DNA of 50,229 nucleotides from a virus. The position numbers and the translations under genes are program-made. The stretch's first letter is position 1. The number at the start of each line of letters is the position of its first letter. The DNA is taken from IMG/VR virus record IMGVR_UViG_3300005606_000001, positions 1 through 50,229 of that record; one strand, given 5' to 3'. Shown here piece after piece: positions 32,216 to 40,226 of the stretch. The notes beneath the pieces are model-generated. The model worked only from the letters and a program-made list of their open reading frames with translations, searched no databases and was not told the DNA's origin.

Positions 32216-32786
32216 AGACTAACATAGATGGAAATCTTTCTAATCTATCTAGGTGAGTTAAAGATAGCATAAACGAGACGCTCCATCTTTCTTCATTTGA
32301 ATAATTATATGTTACCTCGTGGTCCAAGAACCCTGGCCAGATCAGGATGTCTTTCTCTGTAGGTATGTGAAGATGGGTGGAGCAATGATAGGGTTGGTGT
32401 ATCATCATTGCTTCTACTGTAGGTGATGGATTATAAAACTGTATGTTACCTGAGTCTGCTTCTGGAACTGTCACATAGTATGTACCTGCCATATCACAAC
32501 AAGCGTGATTGTGTCTGGTTTGATATGATCCTGGTGGATTTATGTTAACCCAAGCGTGAGTGCATTGTAGTTTATCATCATACTTTGATATTGCTTCATT
32601 AAGATATGAACCAAACTCAGGATACTCTAAATGAATACGATTGTCTGATCTTATTGTAGAATATCCAGTTCCATTGAAAGCATTATCTGGCACACAAAAT
32701 TCATCCCTTCTACTATGTAGATGTTTCTGGAACTGATGGTGCATTTTAAACTCATCATTTCCTCTGTAGTAAGGAGTGTCAAACAT
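32208..32786 (-). CDS. 2OG-Fe(II) oxygenase-like protein, HxH variant
   Basis: A 192-residue protein. YQTRHNHACCDMAGTYYVTV gives HNH and the GTYYV variant of the family SGxYYL motif. KDILIWPGFLDHEVTYN gives the distal His, and EERWSVSF the Arg. The middle loop EADSGNIQFYNPSP matches the TIGR02466-type family. The start overlaps the zinc-ribbon gene stop (TAATG). It stands apart from the 22-25 kb oxygenase cluster. Confidence 0.82.
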   Translation of the reverse strand: MFDTPYYRGNDEFKMHHQFQKHLHSRRDEFCVPDNAFNGTGYSTIRSDNRIHLEYPEFGSYLNEAISKYDDKLQCTHAWVNINPPGSYQTRHNHACCDMAGTYYVTVPEADSGNIQFYNPSPTVEAMMIHQPYHCSTHLHIPTEKDILIWPGFLDHEVTYNYSNEERWSVSFMLSLTHLDRLERFPSMLVYD

Positions 32787-32950
32787 TATGGTCTAAATTC
32801 ATCTTTTGGTAAATAGACCTCAACATATGATCCACATTTAGGACAAGAAAGATTACTAACTATAGCAATCTCATCATTACAATAGTCTTCTCCATTAAAG
32901 TCTCCTCCCCAGATTAATTGTACATCTGGTCCGCAGTGCCAACAGTTCAT
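32786..32950 (-). CDS. small zinc-ribbon protein, 54 aa
   Basis: Starts at ATG 32950 in an ATGA overlap with the gp46 stop. MNCWHCGPDVQLIW and LSCPKCGSYVEVYL give two CxxC pairs 32 residues apart, a zinc-ribbon layout. It ends KDEFRP. Typical phage zinc ribbons bind DNA or RNA or act as protein adaptors. The gene is too short for most gene finders but is tightly coupled on both sides. Confidence 0.68.
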   Translation of the reverse strand: MNCWHCGPDVQLIWGGDFNGEDYCNDEIAIVSNLSCPKCGSYVEVYLPKDEFRP

Positions 32951-34662
32951 TCTATTTCTCCACACTTAGAAAAATTGTTTACCTTATCAAATTTAATTGT
33001 TTTTTCAAATTTGTCAAGTAGGACTTCACCTTTATGTGAAATGATAAAGATGTTTGTATCACCAAAACCCTTTAGTATTTTCAATAGTTCTTCGGTAGCA
33101 TAGTTGTCCAAAGAACTATCAAAAACCTCATCTAGAATAAGTAAATTTGTTGCAATCGAGTTTTTCATTTTTGCAACGTGTCTCCAAGTAAATAATAATG
33201 ACAAGTCGATCTTCTGTTTTTCTCCCTCTGAAAAAGAGGAGTATGAGAATTTGTCACGATAACGGGATTTGATAACTTCATTAAACTCTTCATCAAGAGT
33301 AAAGTTAATATAAGTATCCATATTAGATAGGAACTTATTGATACTTTGATTGATAACAGGTATATACTTTGCAATAATTTTAGACTTAATACCACCATCT
33401 TTTAATAAACTACTTACAAGTTTGTAATCACTTGATAGTCTTGACACTTCTGCACAGGCATCTTCTTTAACATCAAACTCTGCTTGTCTTTGCATAAGAG
33501 TTTGTTTCTCTGTAGCAATATTAGGTTTGTCGTGTAACTTTTTAATCTCTCCTAGTATTCTAGTATTAGTCTTTACTAATCTATCTTGTTTATCTAATAG
33601 ATGATGTATCTCTCTTTGCATATCTGCATACTTATCTGCTGCTTCTGTAAATGCAACCATCTTAGATCTTACCTTTGCAATCTCTAACTTAAGTTGATCA
33701 CGTGCTTTATCTAACTCATTACCTTTAGTTGCTAGACTATTTACTTTTATATTTCTGAGTGACTCATTAATATCTTGAGTACAAGTAGGACAAGTAGAAT
33801 GTTCATTAAAAAATTGTATATCTTTTTCTATTCTTTCAATCTTAGTATCTAATTTAGTTTCAATAGTTTTTGCTGATTCCCATTTAGATTCAAGAACATC
33901 TATATGATTTTTAAAATCACCTAGTTCTGTCATAGATGTTTGTAAAAAATCCATCTTACTTTTTATTGCCATCATACCATCTTCGTTCTCTTTAAACTGT
34001 TCTTCTAATACTTGTATGCGTTCATCGTTAGCACCTGTTAATGCTGATAGAGTTCTCTTCTGTGCAGTAACTCTCTCCTCTGCTATCTGCAATTCATACT
34101 CACAGTCTCTAAGTGATTCATTATTATCTCTTACACGTTCTCTCAATAAGAGATTCATATTAGAAAAAATTTGTATGTCTAGTAGATCTTCTATAACTTC
34201 TCTTCTATGTGCTGCTGTAAGTTGCATAAAAGGAACAAATGTACTACTCCCTAGTATGACTACTTGTGTAAATGATTTATAATTAAGTTTTAAAACAGAT
34301 TGTTCTAAGTATTTTTGATAGTCTCTACTAGCAGCATCTTGATCTAACAATGCACCATTACGATATATCTCAAAGATAGCAGGTTTCATACCACGAACTA
34401 CTTTATAACTAACCGTCCCGACTTTAAATTCTATTTCTACTACACAATCTTTATCGTTAATTGAATTGACTAAAAGACCCTTACTAACTTTGCGGAAGGG
34501 TCTATTAAATAATCCGTATGTTAAAGCATCAAGCATTGTAGATTTGCCTGTGCCATTACCACCAATGACTAGAGTTGATCTAGTATCGGATAAATTAAAT
34601 TCTGTGAATTGATTGCCTGTAGATAATAAATTCTTCCAACGAAGTTTTTCAAATACAATCAT
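32947..34662 (-). CDS. 46: recombination endonuclease subunit gp46 (SbcC/Rad50-like)
   Basis: A 571-residue protein (T4: 560). Walker A VIGGNGTGKSTMLDAL is near residue 35, a Q-loop-like VVILGSSTFVPFM follows, and long coiled coils flank the zinc hook CPTC (near residue 295). Signature FSEGEKQKIDLSLL and Walker B LLILDEVFDSSLD lie near the C-terminus. With gp47 it resects DNA ends for recombination-dependent replication and host DNA breakdown. It overlaps the 88-aa gene by 4 bp. Confidence 0.95.
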   Translation of the reverse strand: MIVFEKLRWKNLLSTGNQFTEFNLSDTRSTLVIGGNGTGKSTMLDALTYGLFNRPFRKVSKGLLVNSINDKDCVVEIEFKVGTVSYKVVRGMKPAIFEIYRNGALLDQDAASRDYQKYLEQSVLKLNYKSFTQVVILGSSTFVPFMQLTAAHRREVIEDLLDIQIFSNMNLLLRERVRDNNESLRDCEYELQIAEERVTAQKRTLSALTGANDERIQVLEEQFKENEDGMMAIKSKMDFLQTSMTELGDFKNHIDVLESKWESAKTIETKLDTKIERIEKDIQFFNEHSTCPTCTQDINESLRNIKVNSLATKGNELDKARDQLKLEIAKVRSKMVAFTEAADKYADMQREIHHLLDKQDRLVKTNTRILGEIKKLHDKPNIATEKQTLMQRQAEFDVKEDACAEVSRLSSDYKLVSSLLKDGGIKSKIIAKYIPVINQSINKFLSNMDTYINFTLDEEFNEVIKSRYRDKFSYSSFSEGEKQKIDLSLLFTWRHVAKMKNSIATNLLILDEVFDSSLDNYATEELLKILKGFGDTNIFIISHKGEVLLDKFEKTIKFDKVNNFSKCGEIE

Positions 34663-34925
34663 ATGATTAAGTCAGGGGGAGGGGTAACAAGATCGTTAGG
34701 AGTAATTATGCAATACATATAACCGTGATTAATACAGTTTGTTCGTACTTGCTCTTCGTCTAACTCTAGGATTTGTAGAGGACGATTATAGTCTAGTGCC
34801 TCCAACTGTCCATAATAGCGTAAAGCGTCGTCTTTGTCAACAAAAATTTGTACAACCTTTTCATCTTTCTCGTCATCAGTGACAGCGTAGACTCCACCAG
34901 TTGCTTTATCAGTAAGAACAAACAT
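34659..34925 (-). CDS. small hypothetical protein between gp46 and gp47, 88 aa
   Basis: Begins MFVLTDKATGGVYAVTDDEKD and continues VVQIFVDKDDALRYYGQLEA, ending in hydrophobic PPPDLII. It is alpha/beta without known motifs. It is coupled to gp47 (shared base) and to gp46 (ATGA). A gene at this place is common in cyanophages as I recall; function unknown. Confidence 0.65.
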   Translation of the reverse strand: MFVLTDKATGGVYAVTDDEKDEKVVQIFVDKDDALRYYGQLEALDYNRPLQILELDEEQVRTNCINHGYMYCIITPNDLVTPPPDLII

Positions 34926-35971
34926 CAGACGTTAAGTGCCTCAAGGTAAAGTGATTTAACTATTTTAACAATATTCTTTTTGTCAATGTGATCTTCTAAT
35001 TCATTAACATAATTTTCTAAGATAGTCATTGTATCTTCTAGTTTAATAGACTCATCTATCTCTACTGCTTCAAGAGTAAGATCTTCAATAATTTTTAAAT
35101 CTGCAACACCAACATCTTGTAAATGTTTTACATAACGATCAAATAATTTTTGATTATCTTTTTGTTGAACTACGAGTTTTACGTAACTTCCTACCAGTTC
35201 TTTATGGTCTGGTAATGTTTCATAATCATTATTAGTATCATCATAAAATATTTTTTCAAATATATTAAAAGGATTTTGTATAAATGTTAATCTTAGGTCA
35301 TCAGTATTTAGGACGTGAAATCCTCTAACTGCACCGTAATCATTCCAGTAAAGTTGGTACGGATTACCCAGATACATTATATTATCCATCCTTGATCTGT
35401 GATGAAAATGTCCTGTGCAAGTTAATTTAAACTTAGAATATCTTTCTGGGTCATCACCGTGTTGCATACGAACTCCAGGAAGTGCTTCAAACCCTTGTAA
35501 TTCTAGATGTCCCATACAAGAAGTAGCATCTGTATCTTCTATTGCTTTGTAAATATCATTTTTATTATCATCACAAATCCAAGGAAGCATTAGAAACTTT
35601 CTCTCGTCTAAAGTTACCTCTGTCGGTTTTGTAATAATTTCTAAGTTATCATATTCTTTTAATAAATGTTCGCAAGCATTTACTCTCAAAGTATTCTTGA
35701 AATATATGTCGTGATTACCTATCAACATATACATTTTTATTCCTCTATCCTGTAAAGGTTTGAACCACATATCTCTAGTTGCTTCTAAAGAAAGATAGTT
35801 TATACTTTTACGTTTATCAAAAGTATCTCCTAAACAAAAGACAGTATCTATATTATTCCTATCAATGTAAGGAAATACAATCTGTTCATAGAACTGTTTA
35901 AATTTGTTTAGGAATATCGGGTTGTCATTCCTAGCACCAAAGTGCTGATCTGTTATTAAAAGAATCTTCAT
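34925..35971 (-). CDS. 47: recombination endonuclease subunit gp47 (SbcD/Mre11-like)
   Basis: A 348-residue protein (T4: 339). Calcineurin-like phosphoesterase motifs: ITDQHFGARND, CLGDTFDKRKS, LIGNHDIYF and CTGHFHHRSR. It is the nuclease partner of gp46. The ATG overlaps the upstream gene stop (ATGA). Confidence 0.95.
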   Translation of the reverse strand: MKILLITDQHFGARNDNPIFLNKFKQFYEQIVFPYIDRNNIDTVFCLGDTFDKRKSINYLSLEATRDMWFKPLQDRGIKMYMLIGNHDIYFKNTLRVNACEHLLKEYDNLEIITKPTEVTLDERKFLMLPWICDDNKNDIYKAIEDTDATSCMGHLELQGFEALPGVRMQHGDDPERYSKFKLTCTGHFHHRSRMDNIMYLGNPYQLYWNDYGAVRGFHVLNTDDLRLTFIQNPFNIFEKIFYDDTNNDYETLPDHKELVGSYVKLVVQQKDNQKLFDRYVKHLQDVGVADLKIIEDLTLEAVEIDESIKLEDTMTILENYVNELEDHIDKKNIVKIVKSLYLEALNV

Positions 35972-36273
35972 CCTATATCCTCTGGTGCAGGAATACCTTT
36001 ACTCTTGATAAATGATTGTTTCTGCTCTTTCATATACTCTTCCCTACCATCTTTAGTAAAGACACCCTTTTCATAATCGAAGTAAGGGTGTGGTGCAGCA
36101 GATACTACTGGGTCTTTTGTTCTGTTCTTGATAACAATAAACCTATCAGCAGCAAATGTTCCTGCTAATTGCACCTCAATCTCATCAGTATCTTTCCAGT
36201 TAACAGTGCCATCCTTTTTAGTGTGAAGCATTGCTTCCTGTATTTTGTCAATAATTTCTTGTGTTAGTTTCAT
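35968..36273 (-). CDS. conserved hypothetical protein, 101 aa
   Basis: A 101-residue protein beginning MKLTQEIIDKIQEAMLHTKKD, with GTVNWKDTDEIEVQLAGTF, FIVIKNRTKDP and a charged C-terminus. No domain recognised. It overlaps the 56-aa gene (ATGA) upstream and gp47 downstream, so it belongs to the gp55-gp47-gp46 string. Confidence 0.65.
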   Translation of the reverse strand: MKLTQEIIDKIQEAMLHTKKDGTVNWKDTDEIEVQLAGTFAADRFIVIKNRTKDPVVSAAPHPYFDYEKGVFTKDGREEYMKEQKQSFIKSKGIPAPEDIG

Positions 36274-36440
36274 ACTTCAATGTCGTACTCAATTTCAATA
36301 ACTTTAGATTGTCTGCCAGTAGAGTCTGCTCTGGTCAGTTGTGTTAGATTACCCCTCAGTTGTTTAGTAATCTCTTTAAGTTCTTTTATTAGATCTTGTT
36401 CTAAATCTTCTAAAGGATCCCAGTGTCTATCTGCTTTCAT
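36270..36440 (-). CDS. small helical protein, 56 aa
   Basis: ATG 36440 overlaps the gp55 stop (ATGA) and its TGA overlaps the next ATG, so it is coupled on both sides. The sequence MKADRHWDPLEDLEQDLIKE, KELKEITKQLRGNLTQLTR is a charged helix followed by VIEIEYDIEV. Unknown function; its placement supports reality despite its size. Confidence 0.65.
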   Translation of the reverse strand: MKADRHWDPLEDLEQDLIKELKEITKQLRGNLTQLTRADSTGRQSKVIEIEYDIEV

Positions 36441-36925
36441 TGATACCTATTATTCATTTCAATACGAGTCTTGATGTTGTTTAGTGAAGCAGTATCTACA
36501 TCACCATCAGTGTGGAATATCTGATCAAAACCAGACTTCTCGATAATTTTTTCTCTAATAGATTGCTGTCTTTTTTCTTTTGCAATTCTTCTTAAAAAAG
36601 CAAAGTAAACTATTTGTGTAAAATAAGCAAACGGATTTTTAGATTTATTTGGATCGAAGTTATCTATATACTGGACACAGTTCTCTATCCCATCTGATAC
36701 CATATCTTCTTTGTACATATAGTTTATGAAGTTGGGTCTGTAAGATAGATGCGTAGCAATTTTTAGAAAACAATCTCCTACGTACTCAGGAATCCTTGGT
36801 TTAGGTTTGTCTTGAGATGCAGCACGTTTAATTCTTTCTTTATGATTAATTAGTGCTTCTAAAAATTTTTTATTGTCAACGTAATGCTGACTTTTTTGTT
36901 TCCTTCTTGGCATCGAGATCGCCAT
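36437..36925 (-). CDS. 55: late transcription sigma factor gp55
   Basis: A 162-residue protein (T4: 185). Conserved parts are YVDNKKFLEALINHKERI, FLKIATHLSYRPNF, MVSDGIENCVQYIDNFDP and NPFAYFTQIVYFAFLRRIAKE (sigma region 2-like). gp55 directs host RNA polymerase to late boxes such as TATAAATA, which are present in this window. The start is ATG 36925, with ATG 36913 a possible alternative. A sigma70-type promoter lies upstream, suiting early or middle expression. Confidence 0.93.
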   Translation of the reverse strand: MAISMPRRKQKSQHYVDNKKFLEALINHKERIKRAASQDKPKPRIPEYVGDCFLKIATHLSYRPNFINYMYKEDMVSDGIENCVQYIDNFDPNKSKNPFAYFTQIVYFAFLRRIAKEKRQQSIREKIIEKSGFDQIFHTDGDVDTASLNNIKTRIEMNNRYQ

Positions 36926-36949
36926 TAATAACTAAGTTTCCTATACACT

Positions 36950-36978
36950 ATAGTACATTATTTGTTAGGAAACGTCAA
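36950..36978 (-). promoter_or_regulatory. sigma70-type promoter for gp55, flanked by inverted repeat
   Basis: Minus strand TTGACG (36978-36973), 17-bp spacer, TACTAT (36955-36950). An 8-bp inverted repeat GTTTCCTA/TAGGAAAC (36936-36943 and 36966-36973) brackets the -10 region. The start site would be about 20 bp upstream of the gp55 ATG. Confidence 0.5.
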
Positions 36979-36984
36979 TAGGGG

Positions 36985-37013
36985 TTGACAACAGTTGTAA
37001 TTATCTGTACAAT
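36985..37013 (+). promoter_or_regulatory. sigma70-type promoter on plus strand, divergent from gp55 and antisense to uvsW side
   Basis: Plus strand TTGACA (36985-36990), 17-bp spacer, TACAAT (37008-37013). The -35 box is 6 bp from the -35 box of the gp55 promoter, back-to-back. No plus-strand gene follows; transcription would run antisense into the 37046-37495 gene. A 9-codon ATG frame follows an AAGGG at about 37030. Confidence 0.5.
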
Positions 37014-37045
37014 TAACACTGTAAGGGTTCAAGGGATGGTTATAA

Positions 37046-37495
37046 CTACTCTAAAGGTTTATTAAATAGATCTTCAAATTTCTTTCTGTTCTCGTCAACA
37101 GTTCCTAAGAATCCTTGATTAGGGTTAGGGTCAACTTCATTCCTTTCTCTTATATCTGCTAGGGATTCGTGTCTGAATTCTTGACGTACAAACATTTTAT
37201 ACATCATCGTCGCCTCCGTCGATTGCGGGGCGAGGGATATTATTTGATTATCAGGAACTATATAAAACTCCTCATCAGAAAAATACATCCATCTTTTTAA
37301 TCCAACCATCTCAGTTCTTTTACCATCCCCAATATTAACTGAACCGTGATGTACTTTTGCAGGGTCAACTATAAAAACAACATCAGTTCCATCGGTATCT
37401 TTTACAACAGTAAACTTACCAATAACCTCATCTCCATTAGTGAGTTTGGCAACTCCTAAAAATTCTTCTTCGTGTTTGACGTAATTGAGTGACAT
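37046..37495 (-). CDS. Sm-like hypothetical protein, 149 aa
   Basis: MSLNYVKHEEEFLGVAKLTNG then DEVIGKFTVVKDT resembles an Sm1 strand-turn-strand. MVGLKRWMYFSDEEFYIVPDNQIISLAPQ resembles the C-terminal Sm2 strands, as in the two small proteins ahead of gp43. The tail is charged (RHESLADIRERNEVDPNP). Function unknown; RNA binding is possible. It is followed by the 120-bp double-promoter region at 36926-37045. Confidence 0.62.
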   Translation of the reverse strand: MSLNYVKHEEEFLGVAKLTNGDEVIGKFTVVKDTDGTDVVFIVDPAKVHHGSVNIGDGKRTEMVGLKRWMYFSDEEFYIVPDNQIISLAPQSTEATMMYKMFVRQEFRHESLADIRERNEVDPNPNQGFLGTVDENRKKFEDLFNKPLE

Positions 37496-37499
37496 TGTT

Positions 37500-38960
37500 C
37501 TACTTCCTTAGATTGATTTCTGTAATTGAGTAGTCAAATTTTTCTTCGTTATATGTTTTGATTCTAAAAACCATATGGTTTAAAGTCATATTACGATTAT
37601 GTTCATTACTAATATCATCAGCAAAGTCATAAAGGTAGGCACGTGCTTTGGAATCGTGTTTCCTAAGTGTTCTTCCTATAGATTGAAGGTTCCTAATTCT
37701 AGACTTGGATGGTGAAGCAAAGATTACATTATGTAGGTTCTTAATATTAATACCCGTACTGAATGTACCGTACGATGCAAGAATGATAGCATTGCTAGTC
37801 ACCTCACATATCTCTCTCACCATTTCCCGATCAGAAGTATCAGTTCCTCCGTGGATATAAAAGAGTTTTTTATTTCCCTTTTTACTATTTATCATATCTC
37901 TGAGAACATCTCCGTGTCTTTCAATGTAATTGAATAGCACTAGAGTATTACCAGTTAGGTCTGACGCTAAGTTTACTATAATTTTATTTCTTTTTGGATG
38001 TGTAATTATATACTCTATCTCTTCCTGATAGTTTTCAAACTCAATATATTCGTGCTTACATACCAATACATTTATTTTTAAATCTGATAAGTATCCTTTC
38101 TTCTGCAACTCATCAGTTCTAATTACTTTTTCTACTGGACCAAATAATCCTTCTAGTTGTAATTGATGGCATTGCATACCATCGAGAGTACCTGTTAGAC
38201 CAATACGATACTTACAAGCGTGCATCTTGGTCAATAATTTTGTTAGAGACTTTGCTTTGTAAAGGTGTGCCTCATCCCCGATAACAACATCAAACCTATT
38301 AAAGAAATTGCGAGGTTCCTTGTAGATAGACTGCCACGTAGAAATGACAACAGGAGATTCTCTATAACGTTCTTTCCCTGCATAGATTTTGTTAACGTGT
38401 TCTCTTGCATTCCATCCATAATCTTGAAAGTCCTTAAATAATTGTTCTACTAATGATGTAGTTGGTACGATAATAAGTATTTGCCTATCGTGAAGCAAGT
38501 GCCATCTAATTAATGTATAGATGATTAACGATTTCCCAGATCCAGTTGGTGATAGTAAAAGTCTTCTGTTATACTTAATGCTGCAATAAAGTCCTCTAAG
38601 TTGGTATCCTCGGATCTTGAAAGGCAGATTGAGACCTCTAACAAAGGAAGCAACAGACTCAGGGGTGACAAATTCTTCCGACTCATTTGGTTCTCCGTAT
38701 TGTTTGTTTGACTGTACACTATAATTATAACCTTTTTTGTTTAACCATTCAATTAGGTAATCATATAATCCTACATACAACTCTCCATTTCCAGGTGAAT
38801 ATAATCTAATTTTTCCGTCCCAGTATTTGTACCTTCTTTGCTTCTGTAAAAACTTTGCATTAGGTACTTCAAAGGTAAAATAATCTGATAATTCTTGATG
38901 GATGTGAGGATCAGCATCAACTCGCAAGAAGACTTCATTCTTCTTTGTAATGAGGGTCAT
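37500..38960 (-). CDS. uvsW: UvsW RNA-DNA/DNA helicase
   Basis: A 486-residue protein (T4: 503). Superfamily 2 motifs: LSPTGSGKSLIIYTL (I), IIVPTTSLVEQ (Ia), VIGDEAHLYKA (II), IGLTGTLDG (III), VIFASPSKSRIRNLQSIGRTLRK (V-VI). It unwinds R-loops and branched DNA, helping the switch from origin- to recombination-dependent replication. It abuts uvsY by a shared base. Confidence 0.95.
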   Translation of the reverse strand: MTLITKKNEVFLRVDADPHIHQELSDYFTFEVPNAKFLQKQRRYKYWDGKIRLYSPGNGELYVGLYDYLIEWLNKKGYNYSVQSNKQYGEPNESEEFVTPESVASFVRGLNLPFKIRGYQLRGLYCSIKYNRRLLLSPTGSGKSLIIYTLIRWHLLHDRQILIIVPTTSLVEQLFKDFQDYGWNAREHVNKIYAGKERYRESPVVISTWQSIYKEPRNFFNRFDVVIGDEAHLYKAKSLTKLLTKMHACKYRIGLTGTLDGMQCHQLQLEGLFGPVEKVIRTDELQKKGYLSDLKINVLVCKHEYIEFENYQEEIEYIITHPKRNKIIVNLASDLTGNTLVLFNYIERHGDVLRDMINSKKGNKKLFYIHGGTDTSDREMVREICEVTSNAIILASYGTFSTGINIKNLHNVIFASPSKSRIRNLQSIGRTLRKHDSKARAYLYDFADDISNEHNRNMTLNHMVFRIKTYNEEKFDYSITEINLRK

Positions 38961-39388
38961 TAGAAACCTGCTTCAAAACGTCTATGTTCAAGGGCATTTT
39001 TAATATGATAGGTTCTATTGTTAATTTGTTTTAACACCCCTTCCAAATAATTTATAACAGTTTCAAAGTATGCTATTTTTAATTGTTGAGTCTGTATGTC
39101 CTCGTCTGCTTCCATAAAAGTATTCAGATCATTTTTCAATACTTTTAAATCAAAAGGATTTTCTTTATATACTTCCGCATCTGCTTTACCAGTATAAAAA
39201 AGATACTTGTCTCTTCTCAAGATACTAAGTTTTTTCTTATTATCTTCTAGTATTAAAGAATACTTTGACCAGAAGTCTTGATACTTTGCGTGTAAAGATG
39301 GTATCTTTAATGACTCTGCGTCTAATTTGTCTTCATCAAAAATACAGTCTCCTGCCCAAGACTGTTTAATCATTTCAAGTGGGTCCAT
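38960..39388 (-). CDS. uvsY: UvsY recombination mediator
   Basis: A 142-residue protein (T4: 137). DPLEMIKQSWAGDCIFDEDKL, LHAKYQDFWSKY, YLFYTGKADAEVY and the C-terminal RTYHIKNALEHRRFEAGF align with T4 UvsY, which ends in a similar FEAG. It loads UvsX on gp32-coated ssDNA. It is adjacent to uvsW, as in other T4-like phages. Confidence 0.9.
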   Translation of the reverse strand: MDPLEMIKQSWAGDCIFDEDKLDAESLKIPSLHAKYQDFWSKYSLILEDNKKKLSILRRDKYLFYTGKADAEVYKENPFDLKVLKNDLNTFMEADEDIQTQQLKIAYFETVINYLEGVLKQINNRTYHIKNALEHRRFEAGF

Positions 39389-39391
39389 ATT

Positions 39392-39949
39392 TTATTTTAA
39401 TGTTGTCAAGCGTTGTCCAGATAGTGATTGGATTTCATATTGTAGATAGTTAAATTCTACCACAGAATTAAAGTATTCGGTGTCAGATAATGCAGCGTCA
39501 AACTCTAGTGTGTTCAATGCTATTGGGAACATATCTTTAAATACTATATTAAAGTTTGGTTGAAAATTACTATTCAATACAGTGAGAGTTCCGTCAGCAA
39601 ATTCTTTATCACCAATACCTTGTGCAAAGTTATTTGTTTGTGAGTCAATAAGTTCTTGTCTCTCCTTAAATTTCTCAGGAACACCAAGTCCTCTCATCCA
39701 GTTATGGATAATCAGATAGTTCTCAAGATCTTCATCTACTAAAAATCTTAATGATAGTGTTTGATATGACAATACACCTTCAAATGGAATAGGTCTGAAT
39801 GGTGTTGGTTGAGTTAGTTCACCGACTGATATAGCGGGTATGTTTGCTGATTGACAAAAGTATGCAATCTTAGGATACTTCGCTAAGGTAAATCGGAAAC
39901 CACCTGGACTGAGGAAATTCCTGTTGCTTATTTGCGTTGGAAAAGACAT
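39392..39949 (-). CDS. 3: tail tube-family protein at the gp3 position
   Basis: A 185-residue protein. GGFRFTLAKYPKIAYFCQSAN, PTPFRPIPFEGV, LSYQTLSLRFLVDEDLENYL and HNWMRGLGVP show the fold pattern of gp19-like tail tube and terminator proteins. Gene order (gp23, small gene, this, uvsY, uvsW) is where cyanophages carry gp3, the tail completion protein. A T4 late box is 28 bp upstream. The gp3 label rests mostly on position; it could equally be called a gp19 paralogue. Confidence 0.68.
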   Translation of the reverse strand: MSFPTQISNRNFLSPGGFRFTLAKYPKIAYFCQSANIPAISVGELTQPTPFRPIPFEGVLSYQTLSLRFLVDEDLENYLIIHNWMRGLGVPEKFKERQELIDSQTNNFAQGIGDKEFADGTLTVLNSNFQPNFNIVFKDMFPIALNTLEFDAALSDTEYFNSVVEFNYLQYEIQSLSGQRLTTLK

Positions 39950-39976
39950 TTACGATATTAGTTGTTTCCGTAATTT

Positions 39977-39984
39977 TATTTATA
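39977..39984 (-). promoter_or_regulatory. T4-type late box before the gp3-position gene
   Basis: Exact TATAAATA on the minus strand, 28 bp before ATG 39949, just after the stop of the 54-aa gene. Confidence 0.7.
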
Positions 39985-40149
39985 CTACTCCCAGTATTCG
40001 TCTAGAACATCAAGAACGTTATTTAATATCATCTGTGCAGCAGCACGTTCGTTTTCATTCCAATGAGGGTACCACTGGTGCTGATGTAAACCATCTTTCA
40101 TTCTCATTACTTTTGCAAGCATTTGAACTTTGTTCAATCGTCCGTTCAT
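39985..40149 (-). CDS. small conserved protein after gp23, 54 aa
   Basis: From ATG 40149 (MNGRLNKVQMLAKVMRMKDG), with GGGAGG 10 bp upstream; the longer frame from 40179 starts inside the terminator tail and is rejected. LHQHQWYPHWNENERAAAQM and VLDVLDEYWE follow. It is helical, with His/Trp-rich middle. It lies beyond the gp23 terminator. Unknown function, but it looks conserved in cyanophages. Confidence 0.6.
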   Translation of the reverse strand: MNGRLNKVQMLAKVMRMKDGLHQHQWYPHWNENERAAAQMILNNVLDVLDEYWE

Positions 40150-40177
40150 AGAAATGTTCAACCTCCCATTATTTAAC

Positions 40178-40206
40178 ATAAAAAAAGACCCCCGAAGGGG
40201 TCTTTG
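40178..40206 (-). terminator. intrinsic terminator after gp23
   Basis: Minus-strand AAGACCCC, loop TTCG with an extra G, GGGTCTT, then TTTTTATG. A strong GC stem with UUCG-type loop and U-tract, 20 bp after the capsid gene stop, as expected for a very highly expressed gene. Confidence 0.92.
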
Positions 40207-40226
40207 TAAAGTATATAAGCGATTGC

